NCBI GenBank assembly: GCA_029565685.1
Contig: JAKQNR010000008.1
Span: forward strand, 41,493-105,492
DNA: 64,000 bases
DNA from: a bacterium
GTDB taxonomy: Bacteria; Zhuqueibacterota; Zhuqueibacteria; Residuimicrobiales; Residuimicrobiaceae
Direction: 5' to 3'
Shown here piece by piece: positions 34,358 through 43,777 of this stretch (the stretch's first letter is position 1; each line of letters begins with the position of its first letter). The translations under genes were made by a program, and so were the position numbers. The notes beneath the pieces were generated by a model. It was given only the letters and a program-made list of their open reading frames with translations, was not told the DNA's origin and searched no databases.

Positions 34358-34954
34358 ATGCGCTATTATTCTGAAACCGTGGAGCGGGCCATCCATGAGC
34401 TGGCCAAGCTGCCCGGCATCGGTCGCAAAACCGCACAACGGCATGTGTTCTATCTGTTAAAAACTTCTGCCGCTGAGGTGGACTCGCTGTCGCAAGCGCT
34501 GCTGGACCTCAAACGCAAGGTGGGCTATTGTTCGATCTGCTACAATATCACCGAACAAGACCCCTGCCCCATCTGTAGAAGCGAACAGCGAGACCGGTCG
34601 ACGATCTGTGTGGTGGAAGAGGCCAACGACGTGCTGGCGTTTGAAAAGATCGGGGAATATAAAGGCCTGTACCACGTTTTAGGGGGCGCACTCTCGCCCC
34701 TGGACGGCATCGGGCCCGATGATCTGAAAATCAGGGAATTGCTCGCCCGTTTGCAGAACGACGTCAGAGAGGTGATCATCGCCACCAATCCCAGCACTGA
34801 GGGTGAAGCGACCCTCTTTTACTTGACCAAACTCATCAAACCTCTGCAGATCAAGCTATCGCGCATCGCTCAGGGCATTCCCATGGGTGCAGATATCGAA
34901 CACGCCGATGAGGTCACTCTGTCCAGAGCTTTGGACGGGCGCCTGCCGTTATAG
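34358..34954 (+). CDS. recR: Recombination mediator RecR
   Basis: A 198-residue protein. The helix-hairpin-helix LAKLPGIGRKTAQRH is at the N-terminus, a four-cysteine zinc finger follows (CSIC...CPIC), then the Toprim domain (ICVVEEANDVLAFEK) and the C-terminal SRIAQGIPMGADIEHADEVTL. RecR forms clamps with RecO/RecF that load RecA on gapped DNA. The ATG at 34358 is preferred to a GTG two codons upstream (34352); the ribosome site is weak for both. Confidence 0.96.
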   Translation: MRYYSETVERAIHELAKLPGIGRKTAQRHVFYLLKTSAAEVDSLSQALLDLKRKVGYCSICYNITEQDPCPICRSEQRDRSTICVVEEANDVLAFEKIGEYKGLYHVLGGALSPLDGIGPDDLKIRELLARLQNDVREVIIATNPSTEGEATLFYLTKLIKPLQIKLSRIAQGIPMGADIEHADEVTLSRALDGRLPL

Positions 34955-35058
34955 TTGTCCCCGCAGAATCGTTTTTATCTCTTGCCTTTATGCTTTTTTT
35001 TTATAATATTTTAATTTTATTATAACAAAATATGGACAGGCAGACAAAAAGGAACCTG

Positions 35059-35538
35059 ATGCGCTCTGATGCCATTCGCTTAAAAGATTATCCGGCGCTG
35101 GTTCTCGCGACTACACTGGGAAGCGGCTTTTTCCCCATAGCGCCGGGTACAGTCGGCTCTTTTCTGGCCGTGCTTGCGCTTTTTCTGCTGCCTGAGCTGA
35201 CCGCCGCTGACCTGCTCGCCGTCATCCTGGCTGCCTATTTTCTCGGCGTCTGGGCCGCCGGCTACTGTGAGTCGATCTGGGGCAAGGATCCCGGCCGGGT
35301 GAACTGGGACGAAGTGGTCGGCCAATGGATCGCTGTATGGTTCCTTCCACGAACTACGTTCCTGCTTTTAAGCGGATTCTTGCTGTTTCGCTTTTTTGAC
35401 ATTTTCAAGCCGCCGCCGGTTCGCGATGCTGAAAACCTAGCCGGCGGCTGGGGCATCATGACCGATGATGTGGCGGCAGGCGTCTATGCCAATCTGGTTT
35501 TGCAGATCGGCCGGTATCTGTACACATCCCTGTTCTAG
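35059..35538 (+). CDS. pgpA: Phosphatidylglycerophosphatase A
   Basis: A 159-residue membrane phosphatase that makes phosphatidylglycerol. Family landmarks are GSGFFPIAPGTVGS, the membrane segments AVLALFLLPEL and DLLAVILAAYFLGVWAAG, NWDEVVGQWIAVWF, FRFFDIFKPPPV and MTDDVAAGVYANL. The ATG at 35059 with AAGGA 6-7 bp upstream is chosen; an in-frame ATG at 35032 lies in an AT-rich stretch without a ribosome site. First gene of a run of closely spaced genes (pgpA, cinA, thpR). Confidence 0.93.
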   Translation: MRSDAIRLKDYPALVLATTLGSGFFPIAPGTVGSFLAVLALFLLPELTAADLLAVILAAYFLGVWAAGYCESIWGKDPGRVNWDEVVGQWIAVWFLPRTTFLLLSGFLLFRFFDIFKPPPVRDAENLAGGWGIMTDDVAAGVYANLVLQIGRYLYTSLF

Positions 35539-35544
35539 GACTGC

Positions 35545-36783
35545 ATGCACGCGGAAATTATATCGATCGGCGATGAGCTGATCAGCGGAAAAACCATCAA
35601 CAGCAACGCCGCCTGGATGGGGCGGCAGTTGTTGCTGATCGGCGTGCCGGTGTTACAAGTGACCACCGTGGGCGATGACGCGGCCATGATCCGCGAAGCC
35701 CTGGCAACAGCGGAGCGCCGGTCGGAGATCATTTTGATCACCGGCGGCCTGGGACCGACGCACGACGACATCACGCGCTCGGCTCTATGCCAATACTTTC
35801 AATGCGATCTGGTCCTGAACCCGGTGGTTCTGGAACAGATCCGCGAACGATTTCGCCACCGCGGTCTACCGCTGGCCAAGTCCAACGAAAGTCAGGCCAT
35901 GGTGCCCTCGGCCGCACAGGTGATTTACAACCGGCAGGGAACTGCGCCGGGATATCATTTCGAACAGTCCGGCCGGCATGTCTACGTCCTGCCCGGCGTG
36001 CCCCATGAGATGCAGGGCATGATGAACGAGAGCATTCTTCCGGAGATCCGCGCACGGCAAACCGAATGGTTCATCGAATCGAAAACTTTCTGCACCAACG
36101 GCATTGCCGAAAGCATGCTATATGAAAAGATCGGCAATCCCGCCGAGGTCGAACGTTGGGCCAAGATGGCCTTTTTACCCGCGCCCTCCGGAGTGCAGGT
36201 CCGCCTGATCGCTCAGGGAACCTCGGCCGCTGAAGCGCGGCAAAAGCTGGAGCAAGCGGCCGCCCGCGTGCTGGAACGAGCGGGCCGCTATATCTATGCG
36301 GACTATGAGTGCACTCTGGAACAGGTGGTCGCAGAGCTGTTAACCCAAAGGAAAGCCACGGTGGCTACGGCAGAGTCCTGCACCGGTGGACTGATCGCGC
36401 ACAAGTTGACCAGCATTGCCGGCAGTTCGGCTTATTTCGAACGTGGGGTGGTATGCTACAGCAACCGCGCTAAAACCGAGTTGCTGCATGTGCCCACGTC
36501 GTTGATCGAACGACACGGCGCTGTGAGCGAACAGGTGGCAATGTCCATGGCGGAAAATGTGCGGCGCATCGCCGGCGTGGATTACGGGATTGCCACCACC
36601 GGCATCGCCGGGCCGGGCGGCGGCAGCGACGATAAACCAGTCGGCCTGGTGTTCATCGGCGTGGCGGACAAATCCGGATCGCAATGGGAGCGGCACATTT
36701 TCAGCGGCGAACGCTGGCTGAACAAGGAACGGTTCGCCAACAGCGCCCTGAACCTGCTGCGAAAAAGAATCATAGGGTTTTAA
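35545..36783 (+). CDS. cinA: CinA-family nicotinamide-nucleotide amidase / competence-damage protein
   Basis: A 412-residue two-domain protein. The N-terminal MoaB/COG1058 domain (ISIGDELISGKTINSNAAWM, ITGGLGPTHDDITR, LPGVPHEMQGM) is followed by the C-terminal amidase domain (ATAESCTGGLIAHKLTSIAGSSAYFERGVVCYSN and ATTGIAGPGGGSDDKPVGLVFIG). In this family the C-terminal domain deamidates NMN in pyridine nucleotide recycling. It sits upstream of thpR and recA, an order seen in several bacteria. Confidence 0.95.
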   Translation: MHAEIISIGDELISGKTINSNAAWMGRQLLLIGVPVLQVTTVGDDAAMIREALATAERRSEIILITGGLGPTHDDITRSALCQYFQCDLVLNPVVLEQIRERFRHRGLPLAKSNESQAMVPSAAQVIYNRQGTAPGYHFEQSGRHVYVLPGVPHEMQGMMNESILPEIRARQTEWFIESKTFCTNGIAESMLYEKIGNPAEVERWAKMAFLPAPSGVQVRLIAQGTSAAEARQKLEQAAARVLERAGRYIYADYECTLEQVVAELLTQRKATVATAESCTGGLIAHKLTSIAGSSAYFERGVVCYSNRAKTELLHVPTSLIERHGAVSEQVAMSMAENVRRIAGVDYGIATTGIAGPGGGSDDKPVGLVFIGVADKSGSQWERHIFSGERWLNKERFANSALNLLRKRIIGF

Positions 36784-36786
36784 TCT

Positions 36787-37362
36787 ATGCCGAGCTGTCG
36801 ATCCTTCGTCTGCATCGAACTGCCGAAGGAGATCAAAGAAAACCTGGCCGTTCTGCAGAGCCGGCTCCGGCCTCTGGCCAAGGGAACAGCCAGTTGGCCC
36901 AAGCCCGAGGGGCTGCACCTGACGCTGAAATTTCTCGGTGATGTGACCCCCGGTCGACTGGAAGCGGCAGCCGATGCTCTGAAACGCGGCTGTGCCGAAA
37001 GCCAAAAATTTCAAGTGTGCCTTCGCGGCACAGGCGGCTTTCCCGATCTGCGAGCGCCGCGGGTGCTCTGGGTCGGCCTTGCCGACCCCAGCGGCGAGCT
37101 GGAAAAACTGCAGCTGCGGATCGAACAGACCTTTCGCGCCGCTGGTTTTGCGGCTGAAGAGCGGCCTTTTTCCCCGCATCTGACCATTGCCCGCATCAAG
37201 GCGCCCAAAGAGGCGGCTGTGCTTGCGCGTCAATGGCAGGCCACCTCCCTCGAGAACCTCTGTTTCTCTGTCGACGAGGTGGTGCTGATGCGCAGCGACC
37301 TGCGTCCCGACGGAGCGCTGTATACGCCGATGCGACGCTTGGGATTAGCGACGCCTGTTTAG
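36787..37362 (+). CDS. thpR: RNA 2',3'-cyclic phosphodiesterase (ThpR/LigT)
   Basis: A 191-residue 2H phosphoesterase. The two catalytic HxT motifs are LHLTLKFLGD and PHLTIARIK. The N-terminus RSFVCIELPKEIKENL is typical. The biological substrate in bacteria is uncertain; family members hydrolyse 2',3'-cyclic phosphates or ligate tRNA halves in vitro. The start is 3 bp after the cinA stop. Confidence 0.92.
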   Translation: MPSCRSFVCIELPKEIKENLAVLQSRLRPLAKGTASWPKPEGLHLTLKFLGDVTPGRLEAAADALKRGCAESQKFQVCLRGTGGFPDLRAPRVLWVGLADPSGELEKLQLRIEQTFRAAGFAAEERPFSPHLTIARIKAPKEAAVLARQWQATSLENLCFSVDEVVLMRSDLRPDGALYTPMRRLGLATPV

Positions 37363-37368
37363 GATACT

Positions 37369-37387
37369 AGAGCGGGCAAACCGCTCT
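37369..37387 (+). terminator. Hairpin between thpR and recA (possible terminator)
   Basis: A 7-bp stem AGAGCGG / CCGCTCT with a 5-nt loop, followed by TAATATA rather than a T run. It may be a weak terminator. Confidence 0.45.
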
Positions 37388-37459
37388 TAATATAAATCAT
37401 CGTTGCAAAGAGAATTATCGATTGATCGGCGCACCGCATCAATCAGAGAGGAGCCCAAC

Positions 37460-38503
37460 ATGCCAGAGGAGAAAGACGAAAAGCGCAAAGCCCTTGAATT
37501 GGCGATGACGCAGCTGGATCGTCAATACGGCAAAGGTTCGGTGATGTGGTTGGGGGATGACCGGGCGGAAGGGATTGACGTCATTTCAACCGGTTCCATT
37601 TCCTTGGATGCGGCTTTGGGCGTAGGCGGCGTTCCGCGCGGCAGAATCATTGAAATCTTTGGCCCTGAATCCTCGGGCAAAACCACGCTCGCGCTGCACA
37701 TCGTCGCAGAGGCGCAACGCAAGGGCGGCCTGGCGGCCTTTATCGATGCTGAACACGCGTTGGATGCAAAATACTCGCGCCAGCTGGGCGTGGATATCGA
37801 CAACCTGTTGATCTCGCAGCCAGACACCGGCGAGCAGGCGCTCGAGATCACCGAAACCCTGGTGCGCAGCGGCGCTTTGGACGTGGTGGTCATTGACTCG
37901 GTGGCTGCTTTGGTACCGCGCGCAGAAATTGAGGGCGAAATGGGCGACGCCCAGATGGGCCTGCAGGCCCGCTTGATGTCGCAGGCGATGCGCAAATTGA
38001 CCGCAGCCATCAGCAAATCCGCAACCTGTGTGGTTTTCATCAACCAGATCCGTGAAAAGATCGGCGTTATGTTCGGCAGTCCGGAAACCACCACCGGCGG
38101 CCGAGCGTTGAAATTCTACTCGTCCGTGCGCCTCGACATCCGCCGTATCGCTTCCATCAAGGACGGAGAGAACGTCATCGGCAACCGCACCAAGGTCAAG
38201 GTGGTCAAGAACAAGGTCGCTTCCCCGTTTCGCGAAGCCGAATTCGACATCATTTACGGCGAAGGCATCTCCAAACTCGGCGATCTGCTGGATCTGGCGG
38301 TGAACGCCAAGATCATCGACAAGAGCGGCACCTGGTTCAGCTACGGCGAGGAACGGTTAGGACAGGGTCGTGAAAACGTCAAACGGTATCTGCTGCAAAA
38401 CCCGGAGATGGTCGACGCCATCGAACGCCGTGTGCGCGAATCCCTGGGACTGATCCGCACAACGCCGGCTGAACCGGACAAAGAAGAGAAAAAAGGGAAA
38501 TAA
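37460..38503 (+). CDS. recA: Recombinase RecA
   Basis: A 347-residue RecA. The Walker A motif is [24 protein letters not shown] and [12 protein letters not shown] (loop 2 region) are conserved, and the C-terminal acidic/lysine tail ([10 protein letters not shown]) is present. The ATG at 37460 with AGAGGAG upstream is chosen; the open frame continues to 37403 with no support. It forms the strand-exchange filament and the SOS co-protease. I saw no clear LexA box upstream, so SOS control is undecided. Confidence 0.98.
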   Translation: MPEEKDEKRKALELAMTQLDRQYGKGSVMWLGDDRAEGIDVISTGSISLDAALGVGGVPRGRIIEIFGPESSGKTTLALHIVAEAQRKGGLAAFIDAEHALDAKYSRQLGVDIDNLLISQPDTGEQALEITETLVRSGALDVVVIDSVAALVPRAEIEGEMGDAQMGLQARLMSQAMRKLTAAISKSATCVVFINQIREKIGVMFGSPETTTGGRALKFYSSVRLDIRRIASIKDGENVIGNRTKVKVVKNKVASPFREAEFDIIYGEGISKLGDLLDLAVNAKIIDKSGTWFSYGEERLGQGRENVKRYLLQNPEMVDAIERRVRESLGLIRTTPAEPDKEEKKGK

Positions 38504-38530
38504 CCGGCGCGCGCTCCGGGGCAGGGAAAC

Positions 38531-39169
38531 GTGTCTGCGACCAGAAAAGTCACCGCACTGGAAATCCAAAAGGCGAAAAAAAACCGCGTCTCTGTTTTTC
38601 TTGACAACGTTTTCGCCTTTGGCCTGGATCAGGATGTGCTGGTCGAATCCGGCATTGCCCGGGGCGACGAGCTGTCCGAAGAGCGGGTGGCGGAGATTCT
38701 CGACCTGGAGGAGCGCCATCGCGCGAAACAGAAAGCCCTGCGATTGCTGGCCGTGCGGGCGCGCAGCCGCCGTGAGCTCGCCGATCGTCTGGCTATGGCG
38801 AAATTCTCCGCAGCGGTGATCGATGGCGTGCTGCAAGAGTTGGAGCGATTGCAGCTGATCGATGACGATGCCTTTGCCCGCTCTTTCAGCCAGAACCGCA
38901 TGGCGACGCGGCCGGCGGGTAAGATTCTGCTGCAGCGGGAATTGCAGCAGAAAGGCCTGTCGGAGACAGAGATCAACGCAGGCATTGCCAAGGCCTACGA
39001 AAACCAGACGGAAAGCCAGGTAGCCCGGGCGTTGGCGGAAAAGCGTAAAAAGAGCTGCGGCTCTCTGGACGAACGAAAGGCCAAACAGCGGGTATCCGAC
39101 TTTTTGCTTCGCCGCGGATTCTCCTGGGATGTGGTCTCAGAGATTCTCGAGGATTGGGATCAGTACTAA
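38531..39169 (+). CDS. recX: Regulatory protein RecX
   Basis: A 212-residue RecX that modulates RecA filaments. Three-helix repeats are recognisable: KALRLLAVRARSRRELADRLAMAKFS, LERLQLIDDDAFARSFSQNRM and KQRVSDFLLRRGFSWDVVSEIL. The start is GTG at 38531, 27 bp after the recA stop, with GGGAAA nearby. The order recA-recX is the normal one. Confidence 0.92.
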   Translation: MSATRKVTALEIQKAKKNRVSVFLDNVFAFGLDQDVLVESGIARGDELSEERVAEILDLEERHRAKQKALRLLAVRARSRRELADRLAMAKFSAAVIDGVLQELERLQLIDDDAFARSFSQNRMATRPAGKILLQRELQQKGLSETEINAGIAKAYENQTESQVARALAEKRKKSCGSLDERKAKQRVSDFLLRRGFSWDVVSEILEDWDQY

Positions 39170-39445
39170 ATATGAAATTAAAAGGATCGACACGGATTGC
39201 TTCTCTGATCGTTTGCTGGTGCGGACCTGCATTATTCATAAACAACAAATAAACTTTTAACACTTGTTTTTTCATTCAGAGATTTAAAATTTATTCTACC
39301 ACGAGAGCTCGAAACGCACGAAGAATAAATCATTGACCTAAAATTTCTAGTAATATTATCCAATGGATTTTCTTCGTTTTTTTGCGGCCTTTGTGGATAT
39401 GAATTATTCAAGCTATATACATAACAAGGGAAAAAAGACCGGTTT

Positions 39446-42070
39446 ATGATGACCTCCAATGAAATACGACAATCGTTTCTTGATTTTTTCGCTTCAAAGC
39501 AGCATCACATCGTTCCCAGTGCGCCGGTGATCCCACAAAACGATCCCACGCTGATCTTTACCAACGCCGGCATGAACCAATTCAAGGACATCTTTCTCGG
39601 CGCCGCCCGGGCCGAGCATCCGCGCGTGGTGGATTCGCAGAAATGCATCCGCGTGTCGGGCAAGCACAATGACCTGGAAGAGGTCGGCCGTGATACCTAT
39701 CACCACACTTTTTTCGAGATGCTTGGCAACTGGTCCTTCGGCGATTATTTCAAAGCCGAGGCCATCGCCTGGGCTTGGGAGCTGCTGACCCAAGTCTGGC
39801 AATTGCCTAAGGACCGACTCTGGGCCACAGTCTTTGCCGGCGACCAGTCCGATAACGTCGAGGCGGATGAAGAGGCGGCCGCGATGTGGGAAAAACACAC
39901 GGACATCAATCCGGCGCAGATTCTGCGGTTCGGCAAAAAGGACAATTTCTGGGAGATGGGCGACACTGGTCCGTGCGGCCCCTGTTCAGAGATCCATCTG
40001 GACCGCGGTCCGGATTTCTGCGACCAGCGCGGTCCAGGCCATGTCTGCGCAGTCAATGGCGGCTGTGCGCGCTATATCGAGCTGTGGAATCTGGTTTTCA
40101 TTCAATACAATCGCCATGAAAACGGCGAGCTGCGGATGCTGCCCGCTAAACACGTGGACACCGGCGCCGGCTTTGAGCGGCTCTGCTCCGTACTGCAGCG
40201 CAAGCGTTCCAATTACGACATCGATCTGTTCCAGCCGATCATCGCGGAGATCAGCCGCTTGACCGGCAAACCCTACAACGACGGCGAAGCGGGTGTGCCC
40301 TTCCGGGTGCTGTGCGACCATATCCGCAGCTTGAGCTTTGCTATTGCCGACGGTGCGGTTCCGGGAAACGAAGGCCGCGGTTATGTATTGCGCCGGTTGC
40401 TGCGCCGCGCCGCCCGTTTCGGCAGAGTGCTGGGCATGCAGGAACCGTTCATCCACCAGCTGGTGGCGCCGTTGGCCGTATCCATGGGCGACGCCTATCC
40501 GGAGATCCGGCAGCGCCAGGAGTATATCAGCCGCGTGCTGCATGCGGAGGAGGAGGGCTTTGGCCGCACCTTGGACCGCGGCATTGAAATTTTTGAAGCC
40601 AAGGCCAACCAGACCCTGGCAAAAGGTCAAACCGTGTTTCCCGGCGTCGATGCCTTTGTCCTCCACGACACCTATGGCTTTCCCCTGGACCTCACCCAGT
40701 TAATGGCTGAGGAGAAACAGCTCAGCGTCGACGTCGCTGGTTTTGATCTGGAGATGGAACGCCAGCGCGAGCGCTCCAGCAAAGCCCAGGACAACAAGTA
40801 CGCCACGATAGAGATCGTGACCCAGGAAACCGGCTCGCAATTCGTCGGCTATGAACAGGATCAGATCGAAACCGTGACCATCCACGTGGAGCCTGACAAG
40901 ATCGTACTCAAGCAGACGCCGTTTTACGCCGAGTCCGGCGGCCAGGTGGCGGACACCGGTGTGATCTCGGGAAAAGAGTTCATCTTTCAGGTGTCGGACA
41001 CGCGCAAGCTGGGGGAGCATATCGTCCATTTCGGCCGTGTTATACAGGGCCGTACCCCCGGCGTCGGCGAAACGGTATTGGCTGAGATCGACCGGGCCAA
41101 GCGCCGGGCCACGGAGCGCAACCATACCGTGACCCATCTGACGCACAAGGCGCTGCGCACCGTATTGGGCGAGCATGTGCACCAATCAGGCTCCTGGGTC
41201 GGGCCGCAGCAAATGCGTTTTGATTTCTCCCATTTTGAAAAAGTGACTGCCGCCCAATTACGGCAGATCGAAGATATCGTCAATGAGCAGATCCAGACCA
41301 ATCGCTTGGTCTCCTGGCGGGAGATGCCTCTAGAGCAGGCGCGGGCGATGGGCGCCATGGCGTTGTTCGGTGAAAAATACGGCGAACGGGTGCGCATGGT
41401 GGAGGTCGCCGGTTTTTCCCGCGAACTATGCGGCGGAACCCATGTGCGCGCCACCGGTGAGATCGGTGTTTTCGCCATCACCGCCGAGAGCGCGGTGGCG
41501 GCCGGCATCCGCCGCATCGAGTGCGCCACCGCCACCGGCTTTATCGACCTGTTCCGCGCGCAGCAGGTCGGAATGAACGAATCGGCCGCGCTGTTGGGGT
41601 GCCGGCCGGATGAGATCAGCGAGCGAGTGCGCAGACTGATCGAAGAGCGGAAAATACTGGAACAGGAATTGCGCAAACTGCGGCAGCAATCGGCAGCCGG
41701 GGAAACCGACGATCTGCTGGCGCGCATTCAGACGGTGCGCGGGGTTCCCTTGATTGCCGCCGAAGTACAGGCATCCGGCATCGATGAACTACGACAGATG
41801 GGTGATCTGTTGCGTGAAAAAATGAAATCCGGCGTGGCCGTCCTGGCGCTGATCCTTGACAACAAAGCCAATTTTCTCTGCGTGGTCAGCAAGGATTTGA
41901 TCGAATCGAAAAAGCTCAAAGCGGGCGAAATCGTCAAACGCGTAGCCGCCCTGGCCGGCGGCAGCGGCGGCGGACAGCCGCACATGGCGCTTGCCGGCGC
42001 CAAAGAGACCGCCAGAGTCGCATCCGCCTTGCAGCAGACGCCGGAGATCCTCGCCGGAATGATCAAATGA
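39446..42070 (+). CDS. alaS: Alanyl-tRNA synthetase
   Basis: An 874-residue class II synthetase. The N-terminal segment is EIRQSFLDFFASKQHHIVPSAPVIP..DPTLIFTNAGMNQFKDIFLG. Editing-domain zinc ligands are HTVTHLTH and CGGTHV. The C-terminal DHHA1-type region with GGSGGGQPHMALAGAK is complete. Length matches family members. A second ATG at 39449 is equally possible. The 276-bp upstream gap (39170-39445) is AT-rich and holds no gene; a promoter is expected there. The position after recA-recX is common. Confidence 0.97.
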   Translation: MMTSNEIRQSFLDFFASKQHHIVPSAPVIPQNDPTLIFTNAGMNQFKDIFLGAARAEHPRVVDSQKCIRVSGKHNDLEEVGRDTYHHTFFEMLGNWSFGDYFKAEAIAWAWELLTQVWQLPKDRLWATVFAGDQSDNVEADEEAAAMWEKHTDINPAQILRFGKKDNFWEMGDTGPCGPCSEIHLDRGPDFCDQRGPGHVCAVNGGCARYIELWNLVFIQYNRHENGELRMLPAKHVDTGAGFERLCSVLQRKRSNYDIDLFQPIIAEISRLTGKPYNDGEAGVPFRVLCDHIRSLSFAIADGAVPGNEGRGYVLRRLLRRAARFGRVLGMQEPFIHQLVAPLAVSMGDAYPEIRQRQEYISRVLHAEEEGFGRTLDRGIEIFEAKANQTLAKGQTVFPGVDAFVLHDTYGFPLDLTQLMAEEKQLSVDVAGFDLEMERQRERSSKAQDNKYATIEIVTQETGSQFVGYEQDQIETVTIHVEPDKIVLKQTPFYAESGGQVADTGVISGKEFIFQVSDTRKLGEHIVHFGRVIQGRTPGVGETVLAEIDRAKRRATERNHTVTHLTHKALRTVLGEHVHQSGSWVGPQQMRFDFSHFEKVTAAQLRQIEDIVNEQIQTNRLVSWREMPLEQARAMGAMALFGEKYGERVRMVEVAGFSRELCGGTHVRATGEIGVFAITAESAVAAGIRRIECATATGFIDLFRAQQVGMNESAALLGCRPDEISERVRRLIEERKILEQELRKLRQQSAAGETDDLLARIQTVRGVPLIAAEVQASGIDELRQMGDLLREKMKSGVAVLALILDNKANFLCVVSKDLIESKKLKAGEIVKRVAALAGGSGGGQPHMALAGAKETARVASALQQTPEILAGMIK

Positions 42071-42183
42071 GCCCGAGCAGCTGTTTCATGCATGTATGGA
42101 TCATGGATTCGGGCTGCGCCCGGCAGCGATGCGGTTCAGCGCCGGCGCATGAGCAGTCTCCACCCTAGAGACCGAGGTACGAA

Positions 42184-42945
42184 GTGAACGTTCAGAAAAA
42201 CCTGTTGCAAACAAAAGAAAAAAAAGGCGCCGGCTATCTTGTGCTGATCGACCCGGACAAGCAGCCTGTTGAGGAAGCCGTGCGACTGGCCGGGCTTTGC
42301 GAGCAAGGGGGCGTGGATGCGCTGTTGATCGGCGGCAGTCTGTTGTTCTCCCATCTGTTCGATGATCTGATCAAAGCCATCAAGGAACGATGCTCGCTGC
42401 CGCTGATCATTTTTCCGGGCAGCACACGCCAGCTGTCCCCGTATGCGGACGCCATTCTGTTTATCTCCCTGATCAGCGGACGCAATCCCACCCATTTGAT
42501 CAGCGATCAGGTGTTTGCCGCACCGATCATCCGTTCGATGAATCTAGAGGCCATCTCCACCGCTTATATGTTCGTGGAATCGGGCAATGCCACCTCCGCC
42601 CAATTTCTCAGCGACACCCAACCGTTGCCGCGGAAAAAACCCGAGATCGCCATGGCCCATGCCATGGCGGCGGAATACCTCGGCTTTAAACTGATCTACC
42701 TGGAGGCGGGCAGCGGCGCCAGGCAATCCGTTCCGGAATCCATGATCCACGCCATTAACAATTCTTGTTCACTGCCGATGATCGTCGGCGGCGGCATCCG
42801 CACACCGGAGGAGGCGGCCGCCAAGGTGCAGGCGGGCGCCGGCTTTATCGTCACAGGCAACATTCTGGAAAAGCATCGGGATCTGGGATTGATACAGGCT
42901 TTCAGCCAGGCTATCCATTATAAAGAAACAGCGCTTTTATCCTAA
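42184..42945 (+). CDS. Geranylgeranylglyceryl-phosphate synthase family protein (PcrB/GGGPS type)
   Basis: A 253-residue TIM barrel prenyltransferase. Family segments are YLVLIDPDKQPVEE, GGVDALLIGGSL, IIFPGSTRQLSPYADAILFISLISGRNPTHLI, KLIYLEAGSGARQSV and IVGGGIRTPEEAAAKVQAGAGFIVTGN. In archaea the enzyme joins geranylgeranyl diphosphate to glycerol-1-phosphate for ether lipids. Related forms occur in FCB bacteria and Firmicutes. The start is GTG with GAGG 8 bp upstream. No glycerol-1-phosphate dehydrogenase or digeranylgeranyl transferase is in the window, so the product is uncertain. Confidence 0.9.
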   Translation: MNVQKNLLQTKEKKGAGYLVLIDPDKQPVEEAVRLAGLCEQGGVDALLIGGSLLFSHLFDDLIKAIKERCSLPLIIFPGSTRQLSPYADAILFISLISGRNPTHLISDQVFAAPIIRSMNLEAISTAYMFVESGNATSAQFLSDTQPLPRKKPEIAMAHAMAAEYLGFKLIYLEAGSGARQSVPESMIHAINNSCSLPMIVGGGIRTPEEAAAKVQAGAGFIVTGNILEKHRDLGLIQAFSQAIHYKETALLS

Positions 42946-42973
42946 CGGCTTTGTTCTCGAGAGATCACCGTTT

Positions 42974-43777
42974 ATGTCTTTCATCGACCTGCACGCACAT
43001 TTATTGCCGCATTGGGACGACGGCTCGGATTCCTGGAAAACGACGATGGAGATGCTGCGTCAGGGGGCGGCGGACGGCATCAGCCAGGTGGTCTGTACGC
43101 CGCATGTGATGTCCAAAAAAGACCTGGATGAAGAATCGACCATCATCAAGCTTTATAATGAACTGCTTCAACGCGCCGCAGCGGAACACCTCGACATCCG
43201 CCTTCATCTCGGCGCTGAATTGTTCATTCAACCCGACATCGATTTTAGTCGCCGGATCGCCACCTACGGCGGCAATCGCCGCTACTTTTTGGTGGAATTT
43301 CCCATGAACCTGATCCCCGATTTCGTGGCCAAGACGTTTTTCGATTGCCTGCTCGAGGAGCATATCCCGGTGGTGGCCCATCCGGAACGATACGCCAGGA
43401 TTCTGGCGGATTCGAGCAAGGCCTTTGATTTTGTCGAACGCGGCGCTTTGCTGCAGATCAATGCCGGCAGTCTGCTGGGAACCTTCGGCCAAAACGTCCG
43501 CGCCACTGCGATCACCCTGCTGGACCACCAGCTGGCAGCGGTCGTCTCTTCTGATGCGCACGATGTCAAGATGCGGCCGCTCAAACTCAAGGCCGCGTTC
43601 CAATTTGTCTGCGATCGCTGGGGGTCAGAGCAGGCCCAGCGCCTGTTCGTGGACAATCCGCGCCGAATCCTGGCGGGCGAAGAGGTGACCGTGGAACCGA
43701 TAAGACCGGCGGAAGGCCCACAGGATGCAACTGAAAAATTCAAGTCGTTATTGAGAAAGGTTGGAATAAAAAAATGA
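42974..43777 (+). CDS. PHP-domain tyrosine-protein phosphatase (CpsB/YwqE type)
   Basis: A 267-residue PHP-family metal phosphatase. Metal ligands are visible in DLHAHLLP, QVVCTPHV, HLGAELFI, VVAHPERY and VVSSDAHD. In Gram-positive bacteria CpsB/YwqE dephosphorylates tyrosine kinases that control polysaccharide export; that role here is inference. It overlaps gmhA by 4 bp, which fits a surface-carbohydrate link. Confidence 0.85.
   Translation: MSFIDLHAHLLPHWDDGSDSWKTTMEMLRQGAADGISQVVCTPHVMSKKDLDEESTIIKLYNELLQRAAAEHLDIRLHLGAELFIQPDIDFSRRIATYGGNRRYFLVEFPMNLIPDFVAKTFFDCLLEEHIPVVAHPERYARILADSSKAFDFVERGALLQINAGSLLGTFGQNVRATAITLLDHQLAAVVSSDAHDVKMRPLKLKAAFQFVCDRWGSEQAQRLFVDNPRRILAGEEVTVEPIRPAEGPQDATEKFKSLLRKVGIKK

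Noticed and set aside
34982..35007. Promoter TTGCCT ... TATAAT before pgpA
   Set aside because: The 14-bp spacer is too short to be convincing, although the region is AT-rich and probably carries a promoter.
37363..37459. LexA/SOS box before recA
   Set aside because: No clear CTG-N10-CAG or GAAC-N4-GTTC dyad is visible, so SOS control is not claimed.
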